A stretch of 64,000 nt of DNA from positions 124,001 through 188,000 of the forward strand of contig JAJFFF010000051.1 in the NCBI GenBank assembly GCA_021776785.1, given 5' to 3'. The first letter of the stretch is position 1, and each line of letters begins with the position of its first letter. Below are positions 16,640 through 26,015 of this stretch, piece after piece. Below the pieces are notes generated by a model. The model did no database searches and had not been told where the DNA came from. It saw only the letters and a list, made by a program, of their open reading frames with translations. A program made the translations under genes and the position numbers. Origin of the DNA: Planctomycetota bacterium. Its GTDB lineage: Bacteria > Planctomycetota > PLA2.

Positions 16640-18376
16640 ATGCGGATCGTGAAGGGAATCCCGGTAAGCCCCGGCATCGCCATCGCACCGGCCCACCAGC
16701 GCCGGACCGGGACCGCCATGCCCGCGCAGCGGCTCGTTCCCCACTCGCAGATCGAATCCGAGTTGGAGCGTTTCGCCGAGGCCCTGGAAGCCTCGCGTAT
16801 GGAGTTGAGCGCGATGGCCGACAAGAGCGGGCTCGCGGACGCGGTGGGCTCGATCGCGTCGAGCCACCGTGAGTTCTTGCGCGACCCCACCTTGTTGCGA
16901 CAGGTCCAAGAGGCGATCCGCAACGGCCGGACATCGGCCGAGTACGCGGTGGCCGTTGTGTTTCGGCGTTGGATCGAAAAGTTTCGTGCGTTGGACGACG
17001 AGTTTTTTCGGCAACGCCATCTCGACCTGATTGATTTGGAGCAGCGCGTGTTGCGCCAGTTGATTGCCGACGAGGAGCGCGCGGATGAGGCGAGCACCGA
17101 ACCCGCGATTTTGGTGACCCAGGATCTGACTCCGTCGGAAGCCGCGGCGCTCGACAAGTCGCGGTTCCTCGGTTTCGTGACGGAGTTGGGCGGCGCGACG
17201 AGCCACACCGCGATCATCGCCAAGTCGTTGGGGATTCCGGCCGTATGTGGTCTAGGCCCCCTCGCGGAAGTGATCCCGGACGATGCGACGTTGATTGTCG
17301 ACGGGGCGCGCGGCGTCGTCGTCGTGAACCCGCGGGCCGATGTGTTGGCGCAGTACCGTGAGCGCCAGGGCCGCATTGAACGCCGGTTCCGTATTCTCAA
17401 GCGGCAGGCGGAGCTTCCCGCAGAGACGCCCGACGGCTGGCCGGTCGGCGTAACCGCCAACATCGAGTTTCCCTTCGAAGTTGATCAGGCGCTGCGCAAC
17501 GGGGCGGACGGCATCGGACTCTACCGCACGGAGTTTTTGTACACCGAGGGAGCCGGTGTCCCGAACGAAGAAGCGCACCTGGAGGCGTATTCGCTAGCCC
17601 TGGAACGATTACAGGGTCGGCCGCTCGTCGTCCGCACGTTTGACTTTGGCGCCGACAAGTTTGCAGCGGAGGTCGGCATTCCCGCCGAGCCGAACCCGGC
17701 GTTGGGCAGTCGCTCGTTGCGGTACAGCTTCGCGCGGCCCGAGCTCTTTCGCACGCAGTTGCGGGCTCTGCTCCGCGCCGGCGCGCAGGGGCGCATCTCG
17801 GTCATGTTCCCGATGGTGAGCTCCGTCACGGAGTTGCGCCGTGCACGTCGCATCATGGACGACGTCGCCGAGGAACTGCGCCGCGAACACATTCCCTACG
17901 GCGCCAAAATTCCGGTGGGGGCGATGATCGAAATTCCCAGCGCGGCCGTGGCGTCGGATCTCTTGGCGCGCGAGGCGGACTTTTTTTCGATCGGGACCAA
18001 CGACCTCACGCAGTACTCACTGGCGGTGGATCGCGCCAACGAGCGCGTGGCCGCCCTGTTTCGCCCGTCCAACCCGGCGATTTTGCGCCTACTCCAAACC
18101 GTCCAGACCGAGGGCGCCCGCGCCCAGATTCGGGTCACGGTCTGCGGGGAGATGGCGGCGGAGCAGACCTACACCGTCCTGCTCCTGGGGCTGGGGATTC
18201 GTCACTTCTCCGTCGCGCCGGCCGCCGTGCCGGAAGTGAAGCGCGTTGTGCGCTCGATCACGCGCCGTCGGGCCGTGGAAATTACCGAAGTGGCCCTGAG
18301 CTTGCCCACCCCCGAAGAAGTAGACGCCTACCTGGCGGAGCAGACCGACCAGATTCTGGGCGCCACCTGGACCTAG
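16640..18376 (+). CDS. ptsI: PTS enzyme I (phosphoenolpyruvate-protein phosphotransferase)
   Basis: Takes phosphate from phosphoenolpyruvate and gives it to HPr. 578 residues. The active His is in GGATSHTAIIAKSLGIPAV (H189 by count, as in E. coli). The PEP-binding barrel carries GIGLYRTEFLY, RTFDFGADK, MFPMVSSVTELR, FFSIGTNDLTQY and the catalytic CGEMAAE. It completes a ptsN-ptsH-ptsI set. The 278-base gap from ptsH shows no gene. A 7-bp hairpin (CCGCCAG/CTGGCGG, 18380-18399) follows the stop but has no T-run. Confidence 0.95.
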   Translation: MRIVKGIPVSPGIAIAPAHQRRTGTAMPAQRLVPHSQIESELERFAEALEASRMELSAMADKSGLADAVGSIASSHREFLRDPTLLRQVQEAIRNGRTSAEYAVAVVFRRWIEKFRALDDEFFRQRHLDLIDLEQRVLRQLIADEERADEASTEPAILVTQDLTPSEAAALDKSRFLGFVTELGGATSHTAIIAKSLGIPAVCGLGPLAEVIPDDATLIVDGARGVVVVNPRADVLAQYRERQGRIERRFRILKRQAELPAETPDGWPVGVTANIEFPFEVDQALRNGADGIGLYRTEFLYTEGAGVPNEEAHLEAYSLALERLQGRPLVVRTFDFGADKFAAEVGIPAEPNPALGSRSLRYSFARPELFRTQLRALLRAGAQGRISVMFPMVSSVTELRRARRIMDDVAEELRREHIPYGAKIPVGAMIEIPSAAVASDLLAREADFFSIGTNDLTQYSLAVDRANERVAALFRPSNPAILRLLQTVQTEGARAQIRVTVCGEMAAEQTYTVLLLGLGIRHFSVAPAAVPEVKRVVRSITRRRAVEITEVALSLPTPEEVDAYLAEQTDQILGATWT

Positions 18377-18666
18377 CCCCCGCCAGCGGGACCTGGCGGA
18401 AGGGCGGAGCGGCCGATTCGGGCCACGATGGGGCGCCGGGCGGCGCTCGCGGGGCGTCTCATCTCATTTTGAATCCCTAGCGGGCCTCAGTATGGCGTCG
18501 GGGCGCCCCAACACGCGGGTCTTGTAAGTGCCTATCTGCCAATGGCTTAGGGCGAAATCGAGACTCTGCCGTTTTGCGCGCAAAGTACCGGTCAAGTGCG
18601 ATTGCCCAAAAGTCCGATGTGTTTCCAGCCTCGCGCAGGCGGCGCGGGACCTCGGGATCATGAGAT

Positions 18667-19704
18667 ATGCTCAGACGACGAATTAAGTCCCTGATTGGGC
18701 TCGACATTGGGTCGAAAACGATCAAAGCGGTCGAACTGACCCGCGAAGGCCACGGCTTCGTGATGACCGGTTACGGTCAAACCGAATTCGCTTCGGAGGA
18801 ACAGCGCCCGGACGCCATCCTCGAAGTGCTACGCGAAAACTCGTTTCATACGAAGCGCGTAGTCACCTCGGTGTACGGCAAGTCCGTCATTGTGCGCTAC
18901 CTGTCGATGACGCGGATGCCGGAGGAAGACCTCCGCAACGCGATTCGCTACGAAGCGGACAAGTACATCCCATTCGACGTGGAGGACGTGGTCATGGACA
19001 GCCAAGCGCTGCCCGACGATCAGTTCCATGAAGCGTCGGAGAACGAGATGCGCGTGCTGCTGGTTGCGGTCAAAAAAGCGCTCATCGAAGACCACGTGAG
19101 TTTGCTGCACGGCCTCGGCTTGCAGCCCACGATCATCGACGTGGACTCGTTCGCGGTCGGCAACGCGTTTGAGTTGTCACGCGGTGGGTCGTTTTACGAG
19201 GAAGACAGCGATCGCGCGATTGCGCTCCTCGACATCGGTGCGAACAAGACCAACATCAACATCTTCTGTGGCGGAACGTCGTACTTCACCCGCGAGATTT
19301 ATCTCGCCGGTGACGATTTCACGCACGCGATCGGAAAGCGCCTCGGCTTAGACGTCGACAGCGCGGAGCATCGCAAGCGCGAGCCGGGAGAGCATCCCGA
19401 GGAAGTCATGGAAGCGGTGATGCCTTCGTTCGACGATCTCGCCAACGAGATTCTGTTGTCGTTCGACTACTTCGAGAACCAGTTCGATCGCGAGGTCGAA
19501 GAGGTCTATCTGTCCGGCGGCGGCGCGCGCATGACCGGCATCGACGACGCGCTCGAGCGCACGTTGAGCCGACCCACGCATCGCTGGGATCCCACGGAAG
19601 GGATCGAAGTCCACGAGGGCACCGTTGACAGTGAAATCGTCCAGTACAACGCCGGCCAGCTCGCGGTTGCGATCGGGCTCGCGTCGCGCGTGCAGGAGCT
19701 GTAA
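18667..19704 (+). CDS. pilM: Type IV pilus assembly ATPase-fold protein PilM
   Basis: Actin-like cytoplasmic protein of the pilus alignment complex. 345 residues. It opens with LIGLDIGSKTIKAVEL (phosphate-1 motif), has ALLDIGANKTNINIF (phosphate 2) and VYLSGGGARMTGIDD (adenosine motif), and ends with AVAIGLASR. It is the first gene of pilM-N-O/P-Q and would bind the N-terminus of PilN. The 290 bases upstream hold no gene that I can support. Confidence 0.94.
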   Translation: MLRRRIKSLIGLDIGSKTIKAVELTREGHGFVMTGYGQTEFASEEQRPDAILEVLRENSFHTKRVVTSVYGKSVIVRYLSMTRMPEEDLRNAIRYEADKYIPFDVEDVVMDSQALPDDQFHEASENEMRVLLVAVKKALIEDHVSLLHGLGLQPTIIDVDSFAVGNAFELSRGGSFYEEDSDRAIALLDIGANKTNINIFCGGTSYFTREIYLAGDDFTHAIGKRLGLDVDSAEHRKREPGEHPEEVMEAVMPSFDDLANEILLSFDYFENQFDREVEEVYLSGGGARMTGIDDALERTLSRPTHRWDPTEGIEVHEGTVDSEIVQYNAGQLAVAIGLASRVQEL

Positions 19705-19707
19705 ACG

Positions 19708-20364
19708 ATGATCAACATCAACCTGCTCCCCGTTGAATTCCGCAAGGCGGAATCCACACCCGTCGCTCGCTTCATCGCGATCGTCGTCGGCGCCGTGGTC
19801 GTCACCGCCTCGCTGGTCGGTTACGGGTACGTGCACTACTCCAAGCTCAAGGAAGCGCGCGACGTGCGCATGCAGACCGAAGAGACCTACGCCAACAAGA
19901 AGGCGCAGGCGGACGTCTCCAAGAGCTTGCAGACCGAAATCAACAACTACGAACTGCGGCGCAAGGCGATCCAGTCGATCGCGCAGAACCGCATTTTGAA
20001 TTCGAAGAAGCTCGATGAGTTTCTCGACATCATCTGGGCTCGTGGCGACAAGACGGACTACTACATCTGGCTCAACTCGATGTCAGTCCGTCCGGGTCGA
20101 ACGCCGCGTAAGGGCAAGCCCACGAGCGGTGGAACGCTGACCTTCGGTGGATTCTCCGAAGGCGAGTTCAACCGCATTACGAACCTGAAGCGTGCGATCT
20201 CCGACGAGAAGTCCTTTTTCTCGGACTTCAAACAGATTTCCATGCCGGGTTTCAAAAAGATCACCTGGGACGACGAGCGCGAGCCGTCGTCGGCCGGTCG
20301 ATTCAGTTTCACCCTGCAGCTCAAGCCGCTCGGTTGGAACTTCGTGGGTAAACGGAAGAAGTGA
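19708..20364 (+). CDS. pilN: Type IV pilus assembly protein PilN
   Basis: Bitopic inner-membrane protein linking PilM to PilO. The 218 residues start MININLLPVEFRKAES, the PilM-binding motif, followed by one membrane segment (about residues 22-42, IAIVVGAVVVTASLVGYGYV), a coiled coil with DVSKSLQTEINNYELRRKAI, and a periplasmic domain. Three bases separate it from pilM; GGAG of its ribosome-binding site lies within the pilM end. Confidence 0.93.
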   Translation: MININLLPVEFRKAESTPVARFIAIVVGAVVVTASLVGYGYVHYSKLKEARDVRMQTEETYANKKAQADVSKSLQTEINNYELRRKAIQSIAQNRILNSKKLDEFLDIIWARGDKTDYYIWLNSMSVRPGRTPRKGKPTSGGTLTFGGFSEGEFNRITNLKRAISDEKSFFSDFKQISMPGFKKITWDDEREPSSAGRFSFTLQLKPLGWNFVGKRKK

Positions 20365-20393
20365 GTCGAAGGGGCTAAGGCGGGAGAACTATC

Positions 20394-21839
20394 GTGAACA
20401 GACTCACGGAAAAACAACTTCTCATCGTGACGATTGGAATCACGTTGCTGCTTACGGGCGGCCTCGGATTTCTGATCTGGAGCGACTTGAAGTCCATCGA
20501 AGACGAAGAACTCAAGACCACAAACCTCAAGGGTCAGATCGCTGCTGCGGATGCGGAGATTTTGAAGCGGGAGGAGCGCGAGTATCGCGTCATTGCCAAC
20601 CGCGAAATCTCCGACCGTGAAGTGGCGTTCATGCCCGAGGCGGCCGAGATCGAGAATTTCTGGGACGTGTTGGAGCGTTTCAGTGTCGAGTCGGGCGTGG
20701 AGATCAGCGAGATCGTGCCGAACGCGGCGCGAAGCGGTGGTCGAAAGAAGAAGGGCAAGGTCAGCACCATTCAATCGGTGCCGCAGATCCTGAGCCTTCG
20801 GGCCACGACGGCGGAGTTCTTGGCGTTCATTAACTTGCTCGAAAACTACGAACGCATCATCAACGTGGTGGAGTTCTCGCTCTCCGGCGGGAAGGCACCC
20901 GATCCGGACGGCAAGGTCCGTCACAACATCAAGTTGATGCTTACGACGTTCACCTACAGCAAGAAGATCGCGAGCACGATCGTCTCGATCAACAACTACG
21001 AGAAGAAAAAAGAGCACGCCAAGGTCAAGCAGTGGCTCAGCCGCATCAAGATCCAGGCGAAAGAGACGTACACGTTGCGCACCTCGATCGGTCGTCGCGA
21101 CCCGTTCGTGAGCGTCCGGCGACTGCCCGTCACAACGCAAGGTCCGGAGGTCTCCAACGCGGAGCAGCGCGCACGTCAGGAGCAGATGCTCGAGCAACTC
21201 GTTTCGCTGGTGGAAGCGTTGGCCGACGGCCTCGACTACCAGGAAGAGTTGCAGAAGCGCGGCGACCTGTGGCGTCTGCAAGCTCAGATCAAGGAAAACA
21301 AGGAGATCGTCTCTGACCTCAATTCGCTGCTGTCCAAAGCGCAAAAAGAGATCACGATCCCCGAGCTCGCCGAACGCTTGCGCAAAGAGGTGGTGGATCC
21401 CTTTGAGCGCTTAAAGAAGCGGATGGGCGAGATTATCGACAACAACCCCAAGATGACGCTCGACCAGGTCACGGAGGTGCGCACACGCGTGGCCAACCTG
21501 TTCGATCAGCGCGGTTGGGGCAAGCTCGGCGACGAGGTAGGGGACTTCCTCGATGCTTCCAAGAACGGAAAGCACGTCTCCGACGAAGCACGGGAACTTG
21601 TTATCGAGATCCTCGATTTCCGGCGCAAGGCGAAGGTCATTCAAGGCTTCGACAAGCGCAAGATCGAGATCTCCACGATCATCTATTCGAAGACCGGCAA
21701 CTCGATTGCGGTGATCAACAACAAGACCTACTCCGAGGGCGACGCCCTCGACACCAATGGCCAGATCATCGTCGTCGAGATCGGAGAGGACCATGTCATC
21801 TTCGAGACCGAAGGCGTTGAAATCAAAAAATTACGATAA
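20394..21839 (+). CDS. pilO: Fused PilO-PilP pilus alignment protein
   Basis: 481 residues, about twice PilO. Residues 1-210 are PilO-like: a membrane segment (IVTIGITLLLTGGLGFLIWSD), a coiled coil, then a ferredoxin-like periplasmic domain (NFWDVLERFSVESGVEIS). After TSIGRRDPFVS, a phrase that opens mature PilP/GspC linkers, comes a long helical stretch, and the last 60 residues (STIIYSKTGNSIAVINNKTY, then the GDALDTNGQIIVVEIGEDHV block) match the PilP/GspC HR fold that contacts the secretin. There is no separate pilP in the operon. The start is GTG with GGGAG upstream. Confidence 0.8.
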   Translation: MNRLTEKQLLIVTIGITLLLTGGLGFLIWSDLKSIEDEELKTTNLKGQIAAADAEILKREEREYRVIANREISDREVAFMPEAAEIENFWDVLERFSVESGVEISEIVPNAARSGGRKKKGKVSTIQSVPQILSLRATTAEFLAFINLLENYERIINVVEFSLSGGKAPDPDGKVRHNIKLMLTTFTYSKKIASTIVSINNYEKKKEHAKVKQWLSRIKIQAKETYTLRTSIGRRDPFVSVRRLPVTTQGPEVSNAEQRARQEQMLEQLVSLVEALADGLDYQEELQKRGDLWRLQAQIKENKEIVSDLNSLLSKAQKEITIPELAERLRKEVVDPFERLKKRMGEIIDNNPKMTLDQVTEVRTRVANLFDQRGWGKLGDEVGDFLDASKNGKHVSDEARELVIEILDFRRKAKVIQGFDKRKIEISTIIYSKTGNSIAVINNKTYSEGDALDTNGQIIVVEIGEDHVIFETEGVEIKKLR

Positions 21840-21894
21840 CGGATAACGACTAATTGACGCGGTATGTGCCGCGATCAGGGTAAGGAGAAACTCA

Positions 21895-23775
21895 ATGCTA
21901 CGTTCCATGCTGCGGGGCGGGTTGCCTTGGCTCATCAAGATGACGGCCCTGGCCGTGGTCCTCTGCGGTCCTGTCTGGGCCCAGAGTCAACCGACCGAGG
22001 CCAACATGGCCCAACTCGACATCGGCAACGGTAAGGTCAGCTTCGACATTCGAGGCCGCACCTTTGCCGAGGTTGTCGAGCGAATTCAGGACAAGACGAA
22101 GGTCAACATCATCTTGTCGAAAGAGGCGGCCGCTGCGACGGTCACCATCAAGATCCAGAACATTCACTGGCTCAGCGCCCTCGAAGAGGTTGCCGAGAAA
22201 GCAGAGTGCATTCTGGAGCGTAAGAGCCCGGTGCTCATCAAGGTCGACAAGCCGGAGCGCGTCACGTTTAGCTTCGATAACGAAGACGTGACTCGCATCG
22301 TCTCGACGATCGCAGACTACTCCGGCGCCAACATCGTTGTGTCGCCCGAGGTTAAAGGTTCGCTCACGGTGAACCTGAAGAACATTCCGTGGCGCGATGC
22401 GCTCGAGCAGATCGTGAAAACGCTCGGCTATGCCGTCGTTGAGGAAGATCGCAACATCTTGCGCATCGTCCCTCTCGGTGACTTGGTCAAGCAGCTCGAC
22501 ACGCGCGTACTTCGCTTGAAGTACATCCGTCCGCCGAGCCCGTACCGTGCGTACCTGAACTCCGAATACACCAAGGAAGAGATCCAGTCGTACAGTTCGA
22601 CGAAGCCCGAAAACGACTTCCCGATTCTTGCCGCGCTCAAGACGGCTGTCGAGACCGAAGGCGGCACGATTGAGTACGACCGTTTCACGAACTCGATTAT
22701 CGCCCGCGGCACCAAGCCGGCGCTCGACAACTTGCACAACCTCGTGCAACAAATCGACGTCGAGCCGTCGCAGATCTTCTTCGACGTGAAACTCATCACG
22801 ACGCAGAACTCGGATCTCTTGGATGTTGGTGTCGATCCCGGTGAGGACGGCTGGACGGCCGCGATCTCGCTTGGCTCCACGCCGACGCGTCTGCCTTTCG
22901 GTGTCTTCGACGACCTCGATCGCGCGGCGTTCAACGATCCGATCGACCCGGCCGTGAACACGGCCTCACCGTCGACGTTTGGTACGTTGGATTTCACCGG
23001 TGTTTCCATGGCGCTGCGTCTGTTCAAACAGGATCGCACGAGCCAGATCATCCAGGCGCCCAAGTTGGTCGCGCTGGACAACCAGGAAGCGACGATCTTC
23101 GTTGGTGAAACTGTGCGCTACGCGCAGACGACCGCGTCGTCCAACCAGTCGGGCGGCCTGACGTTCTCCATCGCGGAGGCGCCGAACTCGCCGGTCCAAC
23201 AGGGCTTCCAGCTTCTCGTCATTCCGCACGTGATTCCGGGTTCCGACAAGCTCATGCTGACGGTCATCCCGGAGGCGGAGCAGCTCGTCGGTACATCGAC
23301 GACGCTCGCCGGCTTTGATGAGTTCGCTTCGGGCGAAGGCGCGAACCGCGTCTCGATTTTGCTGCCGCGCGTTTCGGCTTCGACGATTGTGACTCACATG
23401 ATCGTGAAGTCGGGCGAGACGGCGGTCTTGGGTGGCCTGCTCACGCGTACCGAGGTTGACCTCGAGCGCGGGATCCCGGGTCTGCGCAGGATTCCGATCA
23501 TCAAGTGGCTCTTCACCGTCAAGGAGAAGCAGAAGACCGTCAGTAACCTGGTTGTCTTCATGACGCCGCGCATCATTCAGAACTCGGAAGACATCGCCAT
23601 GGCCATGAAGGATGCGATGCGCGGCACGCGCGTCCGTCTCGACAAGGACTATGCTTCGATGTTCCCGAGTGACGTGCTCGAGAACGTCGAGAACACGGCC
23701 GAGGCATCTGCCGACGCCGAAGAGAAGGATGAAAGCGACAACGGAGAGACCGTCGAAGGCGACACGAACAAATAG
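21895..23775 (+). CDS. pilQ: Type IV pilus secretin PilQ
   Basis: Outer-membrane channel for the pilus. 626 residues: signal peptide (about 1-30, ending GPVWAQ); two or more secretin N domains (ISFDIRGRTFAEV-like, VTFSFDNEDVTRIVSTIADY, LTVNLKNIPWRDALEQIV); and the secretin pore domain with ETAVLGGLLTRTEVDLERGI and GLRRIPIIKWLF, the latter corresponding to the family's VPxLGDIPxLGxLF. A long acidic tail ends the protein. AAGGAG lies upstream of the ATG, and a strong terminator follows. Confidence 0.95.
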   Translation: MLRSMLRGGLPWLIKMTALAVVLCGPVWAQSQPTEANMAQLDIGNGKVSFDIRGRTFAEVVERIQDKTKVNIILSKEAAAATVTIKIQNIHWLSALEEVAEKAECILERKSPVLIKVDKPERVTFSFDNEDVTRIVSTIADYSGANIVVSPEVKGSLTVNLKNIPWRDALEQIVKTLGYAVVEEDRNILRIVPLGDLVKQLDTRVLRLKYIRPPSPYRAYLNSEYTKEEIQSYSSTKPENDFPILAALKTAVETEGGTIEYDRFTNSIIARGTKPALDNLHNLVQQIDVEPSQIFFDVKLITTQNSDLLDVGVDPGEDGWTAAISLGSTPTRLPFGVFDDLDRAAFNDPIDPAVNTASPSTFGTLDFTGVSMALRLFKQDRTSQIIQAPKLVALDNQEATIFVGETVRYAQTTASSNQSGGLTFSIAEAPNSPVQQGFQLLVIPHVIPGSDKLMLTVIPEAEQLVGTSTTLAGFDEFASGEGANRVSILLPRVSASTIVTHMIVKSGETAVLGGLLTRTEVDLERGIPGLRRIPIIKWLFTVKEKQKTVSNLVVFMTPRIIQNSEDIAMAMKDAMRGTRVRLDKDYASMFPSDVLENVENTAEASADAEEKDESDNGETVEGDTNK

Positions 23776-23796
23776 TTCGAACTCACTGATGAAACG

Positions 23797-23829
23797 AGAG
23801 GGCGGCTCATGGGAGCCGCCCTCTTTCTA
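23797..23829 (+). terminator. Rho-independent terminator after pilQ
   Basis: A 12-bp perfect stem (23797-23808 with 23813-23824) with loop ATGG, running into CTCTTTCTAT. It closes the pilM-Q operon. Confidence 0.85.
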
Positions 23830-23873
23830 TAGTTGGGGTCGGACCGCGCACGCGACTGCTAGACTCGCTGGCT

Positions 23874-25310
23874 ATGGCGCGTGTTCTCCTGCTCAACTCT
23901 CGGGAATCCGAAGAGACCCGCGCCGCGCTGGTTGAGGACGGACGCGTGTTGGCGTATCGCTGTGACCGCACCGGTGGGCGTCGTCTCAGTGGCAATGTCT
24001 ACAAGGGCCGTATCGTCAACCTGGAGCCGGCGATCGGCGCGTGCTTTGTCGATGTCGGTGTCGGGCGCAACGGGTTCTTGCACAAGAGCGATTGGCCGAC
24101 GGGTCAGTCCGAGCCCTTCGAGGAGTGCTTTGCCGTCGGCTCCGAAGTCGTTGTTCAAGTGACGCGCGAGATCATCGGTTCCAAGGGTCCGGTGCTCAGC
24201 GGCAACATCGGACTTCCGGGCCGTTTCTTGGTGTTGTTGCCGTACTCGCGCGAAGGTGGCGTCAGCCGACGCATCGAGGACGACGACGACCGCCAAAAAC
24301 TCCGCGCGATGGCGCGCACGTTCGAGAACGAAACCGGTCACGGTTTTATCCTGCGCACAGCCGCCGCGGATCGCGATGAAACGGAGTTGCGCCGCGACCT
24401 CGAACAACTCGAACGTCTGTGGCAAGACATTACGACGAAGAGCGCCGATGCCTCCGCGCCTCACGCGCTTTATGCGGACGGCGATCTCGTCGGCCGCGCC
24501 GTACGCGATCTTGTCGATCCCAGCGTGGAGACGATCTGGGTCGATACGCCGGAAGCGTTGGAGTCTGCGCGCGCGAGTGCGAGTCGTATCCAACCCGATC
24601 TCGCGGAACGTTTGCGGTTGCACGAAGACGCCATCCCTTTGTTTCACGCGCACGGCGTCGAGGCGAGTGTCGACCGGCTGCGTTCGCGCCGCGTCGGGTT
24701 GCCGAGCGGTGGGTCGCTGGTTTTTGATCGCACCGAAGCATTGGTCGCGATCGACGTCAACTCCGGGCGCCTGCGCGACAGCGACCGGTTGGAGGAAACC
24801 GCGCTCCGCACGAACCTCGAAGCCGCGACCGAGATCGCGCGACAGGTGCGTCTGCGCGACCTCGGCGGCGTCATCGTCGTGGACTTCATCGACATGCTCG
24901 AGCCGGACAACGTGACGGCGCTCGATCGCGCGTTGCGCGGAGCCCTCGCCGGTGACCAAGCGCGGGTGCGCACGGGCGGGTTGGGCGCATTCGGGCTCTT
25001 CACGATGACGCGGCGCCGGGCGAGTGCGGGAGGCGTGGCGCGGCGCCGGGCGTGCGGCGCCTGCGCCGGGACCGGTGAAGTGGCGCTGCCGGAGGAGGTG
25101 GCGCTGCGCGTTTTTCGGGAGCTCTGCGCCCGAGCCGCGCCGGGGGGCAAGAACCTGCTCGCGCGGGTCGGGCCCGACGTCGCGGCGCTGCTCGAAAGCG
25201 AGTTCGGCACCAGTCTTAGGGCGCTGGAGGCCGACCTCGGCGGCGCCCTGCAGGTGGAGCCGGCCGACGCGATGGTGGCCGGGTCTTGGGAAGTCGTCGA
25301 CGGAGCTTGA
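23874..25310 (+). CDS. rng: Ribonuclease E/G family endoribonuclease
   Basis: Single-strand endonuclease in rRNA maturation and mRNA decay. 478 residues, the RNase G size, with no C-terminal degradosome scaffold. An embedded S1 domain (GNVYKGRIVNLEPAIGACFV, then GVGRNGFLHKSD) follows the first strands. The catalytic DNase I-like part has LVAIDVNSGR and GVIVVDFIDM, with the two magnesium-binding Asp. ACGACAGTG carries the zinc-link cysteines. The order rng-rplU-rpmA-obgE is a common one. Confidence 0.92.
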   Translation: MARVLLLNSRESEETRAALVEDGRVLAYRCDRTGGRRLSGNVYKGRIVNLEPAIGACFVDVGVGRNGFLHKSDWPTGQSEPFEECFAVGSEVVVQVTREIIGSKGPVLSGNIGLPGRFLVLLPYSREGGVSRRIEDDDDRQKLRAMARTFENETGHGFILRTAAADRDETELRRDLEQLERLWQDITTKSADASAPHALYADGDLVGRAVRDLVDPSVETIWVDTPEALESARASASRIQPDLAERLRLHEDAIPLFHAHGVEASVDRLRSRRVGLPSGGSLVFDRTEALVAIDVNSGRLRDSDRLEETALRTNLEAATEIARQVRLRDLGGVIVVDFIDMLEPDNVTALDRALRGALAGDQARVRTGGLGAFGLFTMTRRRASAGGVARRRACGACAGTGEVALPEEVALRVFRELCARAAPGGKNLLARVGPDVAALLESEFGTSLRALEADLGGALQVEPADAMVAGSWEVVDGA

Positions 25311-25334
25311 CCGCAGCCGCGACCCGATTAACCT
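25307..25334 (+). promoter_or_regulatory. Possible promoter of rplU-rpmA
   Basis: TTGACC (25307-25312) and TAACCT (25329-25334) are 16 bp apart, just past the rng stop and before the rplU ATG at 25349. The -10 box is weak; read-through from rng is also possible. Confidence 0.3.
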
Positions 25335-25348
25335 ACGGGGCTTCTCCC

Positions 25349-25663
25349 ATGTACGCGATTATAGAAGACAACGGGCGCCAATTCACCGTAAGGAAAGGCG
25401 ACCTGATCGAGCTCGACCTCAAAGAGGCGACCGAAAACGAGTCATTGACCTTTGACCGTGTGCTCATGGTGCGCGGTGCGGACGCGGACGTTCAGATTGG
25501 CACCCCGACGGTCTCCGGCGCGAAAGTGACCGGCACCGTATTGGGTGAGATCAAGAGCGCCAAGATTACGGTCCGTAAATTCAAGCGGCGGAAGAACTAC
25601 CGTCGTAAGCAAGGTCACCGCCAGCGCTATACGCGCGTGCGGATCGAATCGATTGAGGCCTAG
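25349..25663 (+). CDS. rplU: 50S ribosomal protein L21
   Basis: 104 residues starting [20 protein letters not shown] and ending [20 protein letters not shown], both diagnostic of L21, which binds 23S rRNA near L20. The ATG at 25349 fixes the normal length; the frame is open further upstream inside rng. It lies five bases before rpmA. Confidence 0.97.
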   Translation: MYAIIEDNGRQFTVRKGDLIELDLKEATENESLTFDRVLMVRGADADVQIGTPTVSGAKVTGTVLGEIKSAKITVRKFKRRKNYRRKQGHRQRYTRVRIESIEA

Positions 25664-25668
25664 CAGCA

Positions 25669-25914
25669 ATGGCACATAAAAAGGGTCAAGGCGCCACCAA
25701 GAACAACCGCGACTCCAACGCGCAGCGACGCGGCGTGAAGGCGTACGGCGGCGAGCTTGTTAAAGCGGGTTCGATCATCATCCGCCAGTGCGGCACGAAG
25801 TTTCGTCCGGGCAAGCACGTTGGAATGGGCAGCGACTACACGTTGTTCGCGCTCATTCCCGGTCGCGTGCGGTTTCACAAGAACCGCCGCATCGAAGTCG
25901 TTCCTGAAGCTTAG
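25669..25914 (+). CDS. rpmA: 50S ribosomal protein L27
   Basis: 81 residues beginning [20 protein letters not shown], with no cleavable N-terminal extension of the Firmicute type. The basic N-terminus reaches the peptidyl-transferase centre. The rest ([33 protein letters not shown]) is typical. The dispersed repeat copy D follows within 20 bases. Confidence 0.97.
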   Translation: MAHKKGQGATKNNRDSNAQRRGVKAYGGELVKAGSIIIRQCGTKFRPGKHVGMGSDYTLFALIPGRVRFHKNRRIEVVPEA

Positions 25915-25930
25915 GCTTCAGGAATGGTTT

Positions 25931-26015
25931 ATGGCCCAACATCTGACGATGTTGGAGCTTTGACGTTCGAGCTTTCGGTGTCAGGAATCGACGCTATTGG
26001 TCGCCTCTGGCGGCG
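25931..26015 (+). repeat. TGAC-hairpin intergenic repeat, copy D
   Basis: CCAACATC (25936-25943), TGAC, GATGTTGG (25948-25955), then TTGACGTTCG and, 45 bases after the hairpin, TCGCCTCTGGCGGCG (26001-26015). The bases between these blocks are not like the other copies, so the three conserved parts stand out. Confidence 0.8.

Noticed and set aside
18380-18399. Terminator after ptsI
   Set aside because: A perfect 7-bp hairpin is present but no T-run follows, so I do not call a Rho-independent terminator.
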